35,323 nucleotides of DNA from Eubacteriales bacterium (GCA_030539285.1 JAUNSH010000030.1:1-35323); one strand, 5' to 3'. Counted from the first letter of the stretch, positions 7,706 through 15,956 are shown. Numbers and translations: made by a program. Notes: a model not told the origin generated them from the sequence alone.

Positions 7706-8875
7706 GTGAAAAGTGCGAAGAAAATTTTGATCCTGCTGGCTGCCATCGGCGTGATGTGCGGTATTGTGGCCGGCTTCCTGCCGGTGTTCCGGGATGCCTT
7801 TGCCGTGGAGAACCCGCGGGCAGTGAGCCTGCCCACGGAGACGGTGTACTACGCGCCTTTGGAGCCGGAGGAGACCACGGAAGTTCCCACGGAACCTTCG
7901 ACGGAGCCGCCGGAGACTGCGCCGCCGGAGACGGAGCCGGAGACAGTCCCTGAGGAAGCGGACCGGACCTACTATGATACGGTTCCCAATTACTACGAGA
8001 CGGACTACCCGGATATCCGCTTTGGCACCGGCTCCTTCGCGGACTACGGCAGCGGTGTCACCAGTGTGGCTATGGTCGCCACTTACCTGACCGGGTACGA
8101 ATACCGCCCTGACGAGTTGGCCCTGTGGTTTTCCAGCTACATCGGCAACCAGATACAAACGCTGGAATATATCTCCGATGAATTGCAGCTTCCCTGGGAG
8201 CGGGCGGAGAATTTCCACATCGCCCGGCAGGCCCTGTACGACGGCAAGGTGGTCATCGCTCTGATGGGCGCGAACTCCGTCTTCACAACGGGTCAGCACT
8301 TTATCGTCCTGACGGGCATCAACGAAGATGGAAAGATCATGGTCAACGACCCGAACCGGAACAATTACGACCTGTGGAATCTGCAAAAATCTTTCTCTGA
8401 GGGCTTCCGGGAGGGGGATATCCTCTGCGGCTACAGCGCAGCCTGGATCTACGACCCGGCCCAGATGCCGGAGGAGCCTTTCCGTTATGAGGACCCTGCC
8501 CCTGCCGAGGGACCGAGGTATCCCGACCTGACCTTGCGTGACGAGGACACGGACCTTCTGGCGAAGCTCATCTGGGCAGAGGCTCAGAGCGAACCTTTTG
8601 AGGGCCAGCAGGCCATTGCCGAGGTGGTGCTGAACCGGGTGGCGGCGGACAATTTCCCGGGAAATGTCCACGATGTGCTCTACGCGCAGGACCAGTTCAA
8701 GGCCATCTCCCAGATCTACGCCGCCAAGCCTACCCATGTCCAGTACGAGGCCATCCGCCGTGCCCAGTACGGCCCCCACGTGGTCCCGGAGGATGTGGTG
8801 TTTTTCGGCACCTACGCCACGAATAACAATGTCTGGGGAACCATCGGAAACCATACCTTCTGCCATCAATACTAA
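7706..8875 (+). CDS. Membrane-anchored C39-like/SleB-type cell-wall hydrolase
   Basis: A 389-residue exported protein. A membrane anchor or signal spans residues 5-27, followed by a Pro/Glu/Thr-rich wall-spanning linker (about 52-86). Residues about 95-250 resemble a C39-type papain-like fold: His198 (GQHFIVLTG) and Asp215 (NDP) are kept, but the usual Cys of the CGPTS motif is Ser116 (GSGVTSVAM), so this domain is probably a non-catalytic binding module. Residues about 280-389 match the SleB/cell-wall hydrolase 2 family (LIWAEAQSEPFEGQQAIAEV), with Glu292 as likely catalytic acid; SleB-type lytic enzymes cut peptidoglycan, often spore cortex. The GTG start at 7706 has AAGGAG 6 bases upstream. 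Its wall target is inferred. Confidence 0.85.
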   Translation: MKSAKKILILLAAIGVMCGIVAGFLPVFRDAFAVENPRAVSLPTETVYYAPLEPEETTEVPTEPSTEPPETAPPETEPETVPEEADRTYYDTVPNYYETDYPDIRFGTGSFADYGSGVTSVAMVATYLTGYEYRPDELALWFSSYIGNQIQTLEYISDELQLPWERAENFHIARQALYDGKVVIALMGANSVFTTGQHFIVLTGINEDGKIMVNDPNRNNYDLWNLQKSFSEGFREGDILCGYSAAWIYDPAQMPEEPFRYEDPAPAEGPRYPDLTLRDEDTDLLAKLIWAEAQSEPFEGQQAIAEVVLNRVAADNFPGNVHDVLYAQDQFKAISQIYAAKPTHVQYEAIRRAQYGPHVVPEDVVFFGTYATNNNVWGTIGNHTFCHQY

Positions 8876-8889
8876 AAAGGAGTGTAAGT

Positions 8890-9318
8890 ATGCTTCAGCA
8901 GTTACAGGAGCGTTACCGGCACTATGATGAGGAAGCCAATCTGGTGCGCAAAAAGGCTTCCCCCGCCGACGGCCTGTTCGGCTTCGGCAACGACCCGAAA
9001 AACCACCCCTGCCATGAGACCTTTTATGAAGACGTGGGCAAATGGACAAAGGCCTTTTTGGCTTCTGGCCCGGACCCGGAACAGAGCTTTGAAGCAGCCC
9101 GGTTCCTCATCGCCGCGCCAAAGGAGTGTTCCGGCAAAGAGAGCTACTGGATGATGTACGCGGCCCAGGGCTGGTGCCGGGAGCTGGTGTGCCGTCTGGA
9201 TGCCGACGGCTGCCGGAAGCTGCGGGAGGTTTTTGACGAACTGTATCCCAAGCGGGACAGAATGCCCGTGCAGCAGGAGCTGTATAAGGCTCTGAAAAAG
9301 GGCGAGTCCAAGCGCTGA
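8890..9318 (+). CDS. Conserved-looking protein of unknown function
   Basis: A 142-residue soluble, mostly helical, charged protein with no signal peptide or membrane segment; I do not recognise the family. The N-terminus is a short coiled-coil-like helix (MLQQLQERYRHYDEEANLVRK). A Cys/His-containing middle follows (HPCHETFYEDVGKW), then YWMMYAAQGWCRELV and a basic end. Ribosome site AAAAGGAG is 7 bases upstream and the gene begins 14 bp after the wall-hydrolase stop, so it is the last gene of that operon. Codon use matches its neighbours and a terminator follows directly, so it is very likely a real gene. Confidence 0.8.
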   Translation: MLQQLQERYRHYDEEANLVRKKASPADGLFGFGNDPKNHPCHETFYEDVGKWTKAFLASGPDPEQSFEAARFLIAAPKECSGKESYWMMYAAQGWCRELVCRLDADGCRKLREVFDELYPKRDRMPVQQELYKALKKGESKR

Positions 9319-9327
9319 ATCAGCCTT

Positions 9328-9358
9328 AAGGGAAGCGGAATGTGCCGCTTCCCTTTTT
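9328..9358 (+). terminator. Terminator of the AKR-hydrolase operon
   Basis: AAGGGAAGCGG and CCGCTTCCCTT form an 11-bp stem around AATGTG, with a TTTTT run at the 3' side. Confidence 0.88.
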
Positions 9359-9445
9359 CGCCGAAAGGCACTGGCAGAATCGGCAATTTTTCTTTGCTGA
9401 CATTTGGGAAGATGGACAAAAAAATACTGCCGGAGCAAAATAGAA

Positions 9446-9475
9446 TTGACAGATTTATACGAGGTATAGTATTAT
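9446..9475 (+). promoter_or_regulatory. Promoter of yczE-like gene with palindrome in the spacer
   Basis: A consensus TTGACA (9446-9451) and TATTAT (9470-9475) are 18 bp apart. Inside the spacer, TATAC-GAG-GTATA (9456-9468) is a perfect 5-bp inverted repeat, a good place for a repressor to block polymerase. Confidence 0.65.
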
Positions 9476-9515
9476 ATATAAGATTACAGAGAACGCGATA
9501 GGGCGGAGTGGAAGG

Positions 9516-10151
9516 ATGATGCACTTGCGGATGTGGATAAAGCGTGTCATTCTGCTGCTGACCGGACTGACCATCGCCCATTTGGGGGTCACGCTGTTCC
9601 TGCTGGCGGATCTGGGTTCTGATCCCTTTAACGTGCTCATTCAGGGATTGTTCCGCTTTTTCCCATGGCCCGGCTTCATGACCCACGGGTATGTCCATAT
9701 GGGCGTGTCCTTCGGCATCATTCTGGTGCTGCTGGCGGTGGACCGGAGCTATATCCGCATCGGCACCCTGTTGTGCATGATCCTGGGCGGGCCGATCATT
9801 GATGGGTTCACTGCTCTGCTGGGCGGCATCGTCAATGCCAATTTGCCCATGCTGACGCGGCTGGCGGTGCTGGTGGCGGGCTGCGTGATCCTGGCCTTCG
9901 GCATGACCATCGTCATCTGTTCCAAAGCGGGCACCGGCCCCAATGATCTGGTGGCCGTGGTCATCAGCGACAAGACCCGCTGGAAATTCGGCGCTGTCCG
10001 GATCGGGGTGGATGTGTGCTTTGCGCTGGCGGGCTTCCTGCTGGGCGGCACCCTGGGCCTGGGCACTATTATCTGCGCCTTTTTGGTGGGGCCTGCGGCG
10101 CAGATATTTATGCCGCTGTCCGAGAAGCTCTGCACCAGCATTGCGGGCTGA
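9516..10151 (+). CDS. YczE/YitT-like integral membrane protein
   Basis: A 211-residue membrane protein with about five to six hydrophobic segments. It resembles the YczE/YyaS family: the N-terminal LGVTLFLLADLGSDPFNVLIQG and the later ICSKAGTGPNDLVAVVIS are its two characteristic glycine/proline loops, which look like an internal duplication. Members are uncharacterised; transport or export accessory roles have been proposed. The start at 9516 has GGAG 7 bases upstream; a second ATG at 9519 is possible. It has its own promoter and is followed by the transketolase genes after about 73 bp with no evident terminator, so they may be cotranscribed. Confidence 0.75.
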   Translation: MMHLRMWIKRVILLLTGLTIAHLGVTLFLLADLGSDPFNVLIQGLFRFFPWPGFMTHGYVHMGVSFGIILVLLAVDRSYIRIGTLLCMILGGPIIDGFTALLGGIVNANLPMLTRLAVLVAGCVILAFGMTIVICSKAGTGPNDLVAVVISDKTRWKFGAVRIGVDVCFALAGFLLGGTLGLGTIICAFLVGPAAQIFMPLSEKLCTSIAG

Positions 10152-10224
10152 AATCCGTTTGTGAATCCCTCCCCGGAACCGGCGGAGTGATGAATAAGTA
10201 TGTATGAAAGAGGAAGTGATTGTT

Positions 10225-11070
10225 TTGACTCCGAATGAGAAAAAGCAGCTGCAGATCACTGCCTGCAAGGTGCGCATGGGCATCATCGACGCGACCCATG
10301 GCGCCAAGGCTGGCCATCCCGGCGGCAGTCTGTCCGCTGCGGATATGTTTACCTATCTGTACTTCAAGGAACTGAACATCGACCCCGCCAATCCCAAGTG
10401 GGAGAACCGGGACCGGTTCGTTCTGAGCAAGGGCCACACCGCTCCCGGCCTGTACGCCGCCCTGGCTAACCGGGGCTTCTTCCCGGTGGAAGACCTGCCC
10501 ACCCTGCGGCATATCGACTCCTACCTCCAGGGCCACCCCAACATGAACACCGTCCCCGGTGTGGATATGTCCACCGGCTCTCTGGGCCAGGGCATCTCCT
10601 GTGCCGCCGGTATGGCGCTGGGCCTGAAGCATCAGGGGAACCCTGCCCGGGTCTACACCCTGCTGGGCGACGGCGAAATTCAGGAGGGCCAGGTTTGGGA
10701 GGCCTGCATGTTTGCCGCCCACTATAAGCTGGACAACTTCTGTGTGATCGTTGACAACAACGGCCTGCAGATCGACGGCAATATTGCAGACGTTATGAGC
10801 CCCTACCCTATCGTGGACAAGCTGGAGGCCTTCGGCTTCAAGGTACTGCCCATCGATGGACACGACTTTGACCAGATCGAGGCCGCCTTCAACACCGCCC
10901 GGGAAACCAAGGGACAGCCCACCGCCATCGTCATGAAGACCACCAAGGGCAAGGACGTGTCCTACATGGAGAACAACGCTGGCTGGCACGGCAAGGCACC
11001 CAACGATGCCGAACACGAGCAGGCCATCAACGAGCTGAAGGCGATTCTGGCAGAACTGGAGGGCAAGTGA
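10225..11070 (+). CDS. Transketolase, N-terminal subunit
   Basis: A 281-residue thiamine-diphosphate-binding half of a split transketolase, which moves two-carbon units between sugar phosphates in the pentose phosphate pathway. It shows the N-terminal GHPGGSLSAAD motif (30-40), SKGHTAPGLYAAL, and the ThDP/Mg motif from GDG (148-150) to NN (178-179). I prefer TTG 10225 because a long anti-Shine-Dalgarno match (AGGAAGTGAT, 10211-10220) precedes it and the protein then starts at the family N-terminus (MTPNEKK). ATG 10204 would add seven residues but has no well-placed ribosome site. The next gene starts 2 bp after its stop. Confidence 0.93.
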   Translation: MTPNEKKQLQITACKVRMGIIDATHGAKAGHPGGSLSAADMFTYLYFKELNIDPANPKWENRDRFVLSKGHTAPGLYAALANRGFFPVEDLPTLRHIDSYLQGHPNMNTVPGVDMSTGSLGQGISCAAGMALGLKHQGNPARVYTLLGDGEIQEGQVWEACMFAAHYKLDNFCVIVDNNGLQIDGNIADVMSPYPIVDKLEAFGFKVLPIDGHDFDQIEAAFNTARETKGQPTAIVMKTTKGKDVSYMENNAGWHGKAPNDAEHEQAINELKAILAELEGK

Positions 11071-11071
11071 T

Positions 11072-12010
11072 ATGGCAGATGTTAAGAAGATCGCGACCCG
11101 TGACAGCTACGGCAATGCCCTGGCGGCGCTGGGCGCGGAGCATGAAAATCTGGTGGTGCTGGATGCCGACCTGGCGGGCGCTACCAAGACCGGCGTTTTC
11201 AAGAAGGCCTTCCCCGACCGTCACTTCGACTGCGGCATCGCGGAAGCGGACATGATCTGTGTGGCGGCGGGTATGTCCACCACCGGGCTGGTTCCCTTCG
11301 CTTCCTCCTTCGCCATGTTCGCCGCTGGCCGTGCCTTTGAGCAGGTGCGCAACTCCATCGGCTATCCCCACTTGAACGTGAAGATCGGCGCCACCCACGG
11401 CGGCATCTCCGTAGGCGAGGACGGCGCGAGCCATCAGTGCTGCGAGGACTTCGCTCTGATGCGTTCCATCCCCGGCATGGTGGTCATCTGCCCCGCCGAC
11501 GATGTGGAGGCAAGAGCCGCCGTGAAGGCCGCTTACGAGTACGAAGGCCCTGTGTATCTGCGCTTTGGCCGCCTGGCGATCCCCGTCTTCCATGAGGAGG
11601 GCTTCGACTTCCAGATCGGCAAGGGCGAAATTCTGCGGGATGGCACCGACGTTGCTATCATCGCCAACGGCCTGCTGGTGTACGAAGCCATCCAGGCGGG
11701 CGAGGCTCTGGCAGAAAAGGGCATCAACGCCATGATCATCAACATGGCCACCGTCAAGCCTCTGGACGAGGAACTGGTGCTGGCCGCCGCGAAGAAGTGC
11801 GGCAAGGTCATCACCTGCGAGGAGCACTCCGTCATCGGCGGCCTGGGCGAGGCGGTATGCAGCCTGCTCAGTGAGAAGCTGCCCACCAAGGTGGTCCGCA
11901 TCGGCGTCAACGACGAGTTCGGCCACTCCGGCCCCGCCGGCGCTCTGCTGAAACAGTTTGGCCTGAGCGCGGAGCACATCGTGGAGACCGCGGTGGAGCT
12001 GTGCAAGTAA
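11072..12010 (+). CDS. Transketolase, C-terminal subunit
   Basis: A 312-residue partner of the preceding subunit, carrying the pyrimidine-binding and C-terminal transketolase domains. It shows the conserved HFDCGIAEADMICVAAGM segment (catalytic Glu of the pyrimidine-binding domain), then PFASSFAMFAAGRAFEQ, HGGISVGEDGASHQ and the ITCEEHSVIGGLGEAV C-terminal signature. Together the two subunits equal one full-length transketolase, the usual arrangement in many Firmicutes and archaea. The ribosome site GGAGGG lies within the end of the upstream gene, so translation is probably coupled. A strong bidirectional terminator follows. Confidence 0.95.
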   Translation: MADVKKIATRDSYGNALAALGAEHENLVVLDADLAGATKTGVFKKAFPDRHFDCGIAEADMICVAAGMSTTGLVPFASSFAMFAAGRAFEQVRNSIGYPHLNVKIGATHGGISVGEDGASHQCCEDFALMRSIPGMVVICPADDVEARAAVKAAYEYEGPVYLRFGRLAIPVFHEEGFDFQIGKGEILRDGTDVAIIANGLLVYEAIQAGEALAEKGINAMIINMATVKPLDEELVLAAAKKCGKVITCEEHSVIGGLGEAVCSLLSEKLPTKVVRIGVNDEFGHSGPAGALLKQFGLSAEHIVETAVELCK

Positions 12011-12016
12011 ATCCGC

Positions 12017-12052
12017 AAAAAAATCCCACGGGCGAAAGCCTGTGGGATTTTT
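12017..12052 (+). terminator. Bidirectional terminator after transketolase
   Basis: A stem of about 15 bp with an A-run, GAAA loop and T-run is symmetric, with T-tracts on both strands. It can end both the transketolase operon and the convergent operon ending at 12146. Confidence 0.9.
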
Positions 12053-12071
12053 CTGTCGAAATAGAATGGCG

Positions 12072-12145
12072 ATGGCGAATACAGCGGCCTTGAAGGTGAC
12101 GCGTATGCCCGCAGCCGTATGGCAGATGCTCAGTACGCAATCGTA
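12072..12145 (+). repeat. Diverged copy of the sigK 5' end
   Basis: By hand count 64 of 74 bases match 21493-21566, which holds the ribosome site, start codon and first codons of sigK. The shared block includes GGTGACGCGTATG and CAGCCGTATGG. The similarity decays at the right edge, where the convergent gene begins. No further sigK sequence follows, so this is a relic or a small dispersed repeat rather than a gene. Confidence 0.75.
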
Positions 12146-12415
12146 TCAGAGTAGGTCAACCGCTGCCAGCACCGCCTCCTGGAGCATTTCATAAAAACCA
12201 TCCGGGTCTGCCATATTCTTGCCTTTCCCGGCCTCGATAATACCGCGCACGGCATTCAGGGCGGGATCCTCCGGATGCTCCTGCAAAAGCAGCGCGGCCA
12301 GCTGGCTGGCGGCTTCGGCCATCCGAAGAGGACCGTAGGATTTTGGCTCCTCCGGCAGCCCGGCGGCGCTGGTCAGCATATAGATCAGAAGCTCTCTGGC
12401 CTGGATATCATTCAT
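12146..12415 (-). CDS. Small DUF6092-like protein
   Basis: An 89-residue helical protein. The pattern ELLIYMLTSAAGLPEEPKSYGPLRMAEAASQL resembles the small DUF6092 family of unknown function, though this is recognition from memory. ATG 12415 is chosen because GGAGGAG sits about 5 bases upstream; the earlier in-frame ATG at 12430 lies in front of that ribosome site. The start overlaps the stop of the nitroreductase gene by ATGA, so translation is coupled. It is the last gene of the AEC carrier-nitroreductase operon. Confidence 0.75.
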   Translation of the reverse strand: MNDIQARELLIYMLTSAAGLPEEPKSYGPLRMAEAASQLAALLLQEHPEDPALNAVRGIIEAGKGKNMADPDGFYEMLQEAVLAAVDLL

Positions 12416-12939
12416 TTTGTCTCCTCCCATTCATTAAAGAAAAGGACCTGCTCCATGGGCTTGCGCTGAGGCGCTCTCGGCTCCCCCTCCGGCCAGCCTA
12501 CGGAAATCAGCAGCTCCAGCCGCAGAGTATCCGGCAGTTTCAGCAGCCGGCGCACTGACTGCTCGTGGTAGCTCTTGATGGCACAGGTGCCCAACCCCAG
12601 TTCCACGGCCTTCAGCATCAGATTTTCCGCTGCCATAGCAGCATCCATCATGCACCCGTACTCCAGACTGTGCTTGCTTCCCCGCCGGGAGACCTCCTCC
12701 AGATCGGAACAGACGGCGATGATCACCGGCGGATTACCGCTGAGCCCCGGGCTGAACAGGTCCAGCTTGTGGACGAGAGACGGTTCGACCGCCACCAAAA
12801 AACGCCATGCCTGCAGGTTGCTGGCGGTGGGTGCCTGCACGGCGGCGGCGATCAGCTGCTCCAGCAGTGCCGTGGGCACCTGCTCCTGCCGAAACCTGCG
12901 GATACTGTGCCTGCCGGCGATTACGTCAGTGAATTCCAT
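12412..12939 (-). CDS. Nitroreductase-family flavoprotein
   Basis: A 175-residue FMN-dependent oxidoreductase of the nitroreductase family, normally dimeric and NAD(P)H-using. Its N-terminus has the classic FMN-phosphate motif GRHSIRRFRQEQVP (residues 9-22), followed by AAAVQAPTASNLQAWRF, the middle segment MDAAMAAENLMLKAVELGLGTCAIKSY, and ELLISVGWPEGEP near the C-terminus. ATG 12939 has AAGGAG 8 bases upstream, and an in-frame TTG two codons earlier is less likely. The physiological substrate is unknown. It begins 27 bp after the AEC carrier gene and overlaps the DUF6092-like gene, forming a three-gene leftward operon. Confidence 0.9.
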   Translation of the reverse strand: MEFTDVIAGRHSIRRFRQEQVPTALLEQLIAAAVQAPTASNLQAWRFLVAVEPSLVHKLDLFSPGLSGNPPVIIAVCSDLEEVSRRGSKHSLEYGCMMDAAMAAENLMLKAVELGLGTCAIKSYHEQSVRRLLKLPDTLRLELLISVGWPEGEPRAPQRKPMEQVLFFNEWEETK

Positions 12940-12966
12940 GATCAACGCTCCTTATATCATACTAAT

Positions 12967-13920
12967 TTATAGGTGTAACAGTGCCACGACCGCAAACAGC
13001 AGCGGGACAGAAATCAGACATCCCAGTGTTGTGGCGAATACCGCTGTTGCGGCGTAGTCGACGTCCAGACCATGCTGGTCAGCGATCATCACGCTGGTCG
13101 TCATGGAGGGTGCGCCCGTGATCAGCATCAGGATCACCGATTCGGTCTCCGGCAGGAACCGGGAGGCTGCCAGATATACCAGCAGGGGAACCAGAAAGAG
13201 CTTCGTCACCAGGATCAGGCTCACAGGTTTCAGCAGGGACAGGCTGCCCTTGTTCAGATAGTACACGCTGCAGCCCACATAGATCAGTCCCAGGCTGTAG
13301 CTGATCCCGCCGATGTCCCCACAGAGGTCCAGGACCAGCTCCGGCAGGCTGACGCGCAGGGAATTCAGGACCAGCATCCCCAAAATCGCGACGATGATCG
13401 GATTCATCAGGCGCTTACACAGTGCTTTCAGCTTTGACTCCCCTTGGACAGCGGTCCCCCGGGTGAAAAGCGCCAGTCCCAATGTCCATACCACGATGGT
13501 ATCCACTGCGGAGCAAATGGGAATATACTGCTCTCCCTCCGTACCGGCGTACAGCGCCATGATCATGGGGATCACCACAAAGGCGTAATTTCCGCCTACC
13601 ATGCAGCCCTGATGCACATTGGACCGTGGAGGCTGGATCCTGAACAGTCGGGTGCACGCAATGCCCGCCGCCGCGAGGACCAGATAGCCCCCAACCTGCC
13701 ACAGAACCATCTGCCAGCAGTCCAGCAGGGAAGCGAAGGACGTGCCGCGCTGGTGCATCAGCGAGACCGTCAGGCAGGGCAGGACCACCCGGATCAGCAG
13801 CGCGGACAGTGAGGACAGCCCCTCCCGGCGGATGAGCCCCAAGGCGGAAATCAGGTAACCCAATCCGATCAGCAGCAAAAAGCTGAGGAGCTTGGGGAGA
13901 ATGACCACAAGATAGTTCAT
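12967..13920 (-). CDS. AEC-family (auxin efflux carrier-like) transporter
   Basis: A 317-residue membrane protein with about ten hydrophobic segments in two halves of the AEC/bile-acid-like fold. The first half has LLIGLGYLISALGLIRREGL and LSALLIRVVLPCLTV, and the centre MVGGNYAFVVIPM. The second half has MNPIIVAILGMLVLNSL and the conserved TGAPSMTTSVMIADQHG. Bacterial AEC members export or exchange small organic acids such as malate. It lies just downstream of the OPT transporter gene on the same strand but is separated from it by a strong terminator. Start at ATG 13920 with GGAAAGGA upstream. Confidence 0.9.
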   Translation of the reverse strand: MNYLVVILPKLLSFLLLIGLGYLISALGLIRREGLSSLSALLIRVVLPCLTVSLMHQRGTSFASLLDCWQMVLWQVGGYLVLAAAGIACTRLFRIQPPRSNVHQGCMVGGNYAFVVIPMIMALYAGTEGEQYIPICSAVDTIVVWTLGLALFTRGTAVQGESKLKALCKRLMNPIIVAILGMLVLNSLRVSLPELVLDLCGDIGGISYSLGLIYVGCSVYYLNKGSLSLLKPVSLILVTKLFLVPLLVYLAASRFLPETESVILMLITGAPSMTTSVMIADQHGLDVDYAATAVFATTLGCLISVPLLFAVVALLHL

Positions 13921-13944
13921 CTGCTTTTTCCTTTCCGTATAATA

Positions 13945-13976
13945 CCAAAAAGCCGCCGGATCTCCGGCGGCTTTGG
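13945..13976 (-). terminator. Terminator after the OPT transporter
   Basis: On the minus strand AAAGCCGCCGG, an AGAT loop and CCGGCGGC followed by TTTTT form a strong intrinsic terminator between the OPT and AEC genes. Confidence 0.88.
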
Positions 13977-14013
13977 TTTTGGGATATCTGCCTATTACGC
14001 GGCAGGCATCGTT

Positions 14014-15693
14014 TTACTTCTTCTTCACGAGGCCCAGAGTAGCGGTAAAGAAGCTGTAGATGGCAGCACCAGCCAGTGCGCCGGCACCCAGAATGTTGAG
14101 GGTCTGCTCGTTTTCCTTGTTGATGCGGACGGCGACCACACGAATCAGAAGACCCACGAGGATCGTCAGACCGTTGATGATGGAACCAACCAGCAGGCCG
14201 GTGGCGAAGAGGATACCGGTCTGATGATTGCCGCCGAACAGCTGGATCAGAGCGCCGGGAATGGCCCAGATGATCAGCCACTTGGCGACATCCGCGGAAG
14301 CGCCGGCCTGAATGGTGGTCACGAAGGTCTCGGAGACCTTAACGTACAGGCCCTGGTCGAAGTAACGGAACGCGAAGATGGCGACCATGATGAAAGCAAT
14401 GGCAAAGCCCATCAGCTCAGCATAGAACTGCTGCTTTCTGCCTTCCTTTTCCAGCTCGGGATTGGAACCGTTGCCGCGGAGGATATAGCCGCACTTCAGG
14501 TCATAGGCCATATCGGAGAAGCAGGGGCCGGTAGCGGCAGTGAAGCCCACCAGCAGACCCAGAGGCAGCATGGGGAAGCCCATCAGCATACCCAGGATCA
14601 GGAAGATCAGGGCAGTGGCGAAGCCGGGGAACCAGCCGGAGTACATGGCGGAAATGCCGACGATCAGCTCGGAAGCCTCGGCGGCCAGAGCGGCGAAGAT
14701 CAGCCAGATGATGAACTGGGGAACGCTCATCTCGCTGATGACGCCGCCGACGATGGCGATCAGCAGAGCGACTGCCAAATACGCGCCGTAGCCAATGGCC
14801 AGAGACTTCTTCATCTTGTCGCTGCTGGTGGTGATCCGGGAGACGGAAGCCTTCTCGTTCTTGGTTTTACGGAACAACTGAACGCCGCACTGGACCAGAG
14901 AAACGATGCCCGCGCCGATCATAACGCCGTGGGGCATATAGTTCAGAGCGGTATAGGCGCTGTAGGAGAAATCAGCGCCGAACAGGCCCGCGGTGCCGGA
15001 CAGGAACGTATGTCCAAAAATCGTGAAGGACAGGCTGTTGGTCTTGATAATGCCGATGATGATGGAGCCGATGCCCAGCGCAAGCATGGCGAACAGGTCA
15101 CCAAACCAGGAAACACCCAGCAGATCCATGGGGATACCAGCGATCTTGCCGACCCAGCCCAGGCCGATGCCGACCACCAGCATGACAGCCTTCTTGCCTT
15201 TTTCCACAACGGCCTTGATGGACTCCGCGGCGGCCAGGCCGGGAGGCCATGCGCCCTCAGCGGGGAACATCTCGGAATCGAAGCAGTTATAAAGAATGGT
15301 AGCATCCACAACGGTAGCCAACGTAACACCGACCAGCATGGGGAACACCAAGTCGGAGCGTCCCATCAGGTAGGGAATGCCGATCGGCAGGATCATGCAG
15401 TTCGCGGCGGAGAAGGTCGCGGCAGAGATAGAAGTCTGCAGCAGATTCTGGCGATGTACGTTGCGGTACTCCTTAAAGAAGCGGATCGGGATACGGGACA
15501 GCAGAATCGCGAACAAAGCGCCGATGATCGACGTGTTGGGGGTGACGCCGGTACGCACGATCAGCTCCAGGCCGATGATACAGCCTACCAGACACAGGGG
15601 AATGCCCAGGATCAGAACCCGGGGATCCCATGCCTTGGGATGTTCAGCGGCGGAAATCTGTTGCTGTTCCAGCAGTTCGGGGTTTTCGTTCAT
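14014..15693 (-). CDS. OPT/YSL-family oligopeptide transporter
   Basis: A 559-residue membrane protein of the oligopeptide transporter (OPT) superfamily, proton-driven importers of peptides or metal chelates. About fourteen hydrophobic segments are visible. Family marks include FSAANCMILPIGIPYLMGR in the first third, the central GVMIGAGIVSLVQCG, and the cytoplasmic motif CFSDMAYDLKCGYILRG, which fits the OPT consensus of a DMxxDLKxGY loop. Start ATG 15693 has GGAGGAAAC upstream. It is divergent from the DUF1177-AroM operon and driven by a perfect consensus promoter, so it is the likely importer for that pathway. The cargo is unknown. Confidence 0.88.
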   Translation of the reverse strand: MNENPELLEQQQISAAEHPKAWDPRVLILGIPLCLVGCIIGLELIVRTGVTPNTSIIGALFAILLSRIPIRFFKEYRNVHRQNLLQTSISAATFSAANCMILPIGIPYLMGRSDLVFPMLVGVTLATVVDATILYNCFDSEMFPAEGAWPPGLAAAESIKAVVEKGKKAVMLVVGIGLGWVGKIAGIPMDLLGVSWFGDLFAMLALGIGSIIIGIIKTNSLSFTIFGHTFLSGTAGLFGADFSYSAYTALNYMPHGVMIGAGIVSLVQCGVQLFRKTKNEKASVSRITTSSDKMKKSLAIGYGAYLAVALLIAIVGGVISEMSVPQFIIWLIFAALAAEASELIVGISAMYSGWFPGFATALIFLILGMLMGFPMLPLGLLVGFTAATGPCFSDMAYDLKCGYILRGNGSNPELEKEGRKQQFYAELMGFAIAFIMVAIFAFRYFDQGLYVKVSETFVTTIQAGASADVAKWLIIWAIPGALIQLFGGNHQTGILFATGLLVGSIINGLTILVGLLIRVVAVRINKENEQTLNILGAGALAGAAIYSFFTATLGLVKKK

Positions 15694-15781
15694 AACAGTT
15701 TCCTCCAGAATTCAGATTGCCATGCACAAAGCCTTCACAAAATTCTAACCTCTCGCGAACACTTATGATAGCTTGCAATTC

Positions 15782-15810
15782 ATTATAGTGCATCTTGCAA
15801 ATTGTGTCAA
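15782..15810 (-). promoter_or_regulatory. Promoter of the OPT transporter gene
   Basis: On the minus strand TTGACA (15805-15810) and TATAAT (15782-15787) are 17 bp apart, an exact housekeeping consensus. Two direct copies of CTTGCAA, at 15772-15778 and 15794-15800, flank the -10 box and could be regulator sites. The leader is about 80 nt. Confidence 0.85.
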
Positions 15811-15939
15811 TAGAAAAATGTCCGTTCATGAAAAACAAATGTGTTTCAAAAAACAAACGAACAAAAAATAAAATAAATTAGAGTTAAAATCAATAGATAA
15901 AATAAAATTACAAGATAAAAAGTGTATATTTTAAAGATT

Positions 15940-15956
15940 GATATGTTTATCATATC
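15940..15956. promoter_or_regulatory. Candidate operator (inverted repeat)
   Basis: GATATG-TTTAT-CATATC is a 6-bp inverted repeat in the very AT-rich gap between the divergent OPT and DUF1177 promoters. It shares its half-site with the palindrome on the DUF1177 -10 box at 16018-16028. The rest of the 15811-15997 stretch is A/T-rich DNA without a gene. Confidence 0.45.

Noticed and set aside
14224-15768. A 514-codon plus-strand open frame.
   Set aside because: Antisense shadow of the OPT transporter with repetitive His/Gln/Asp/Gly composition.
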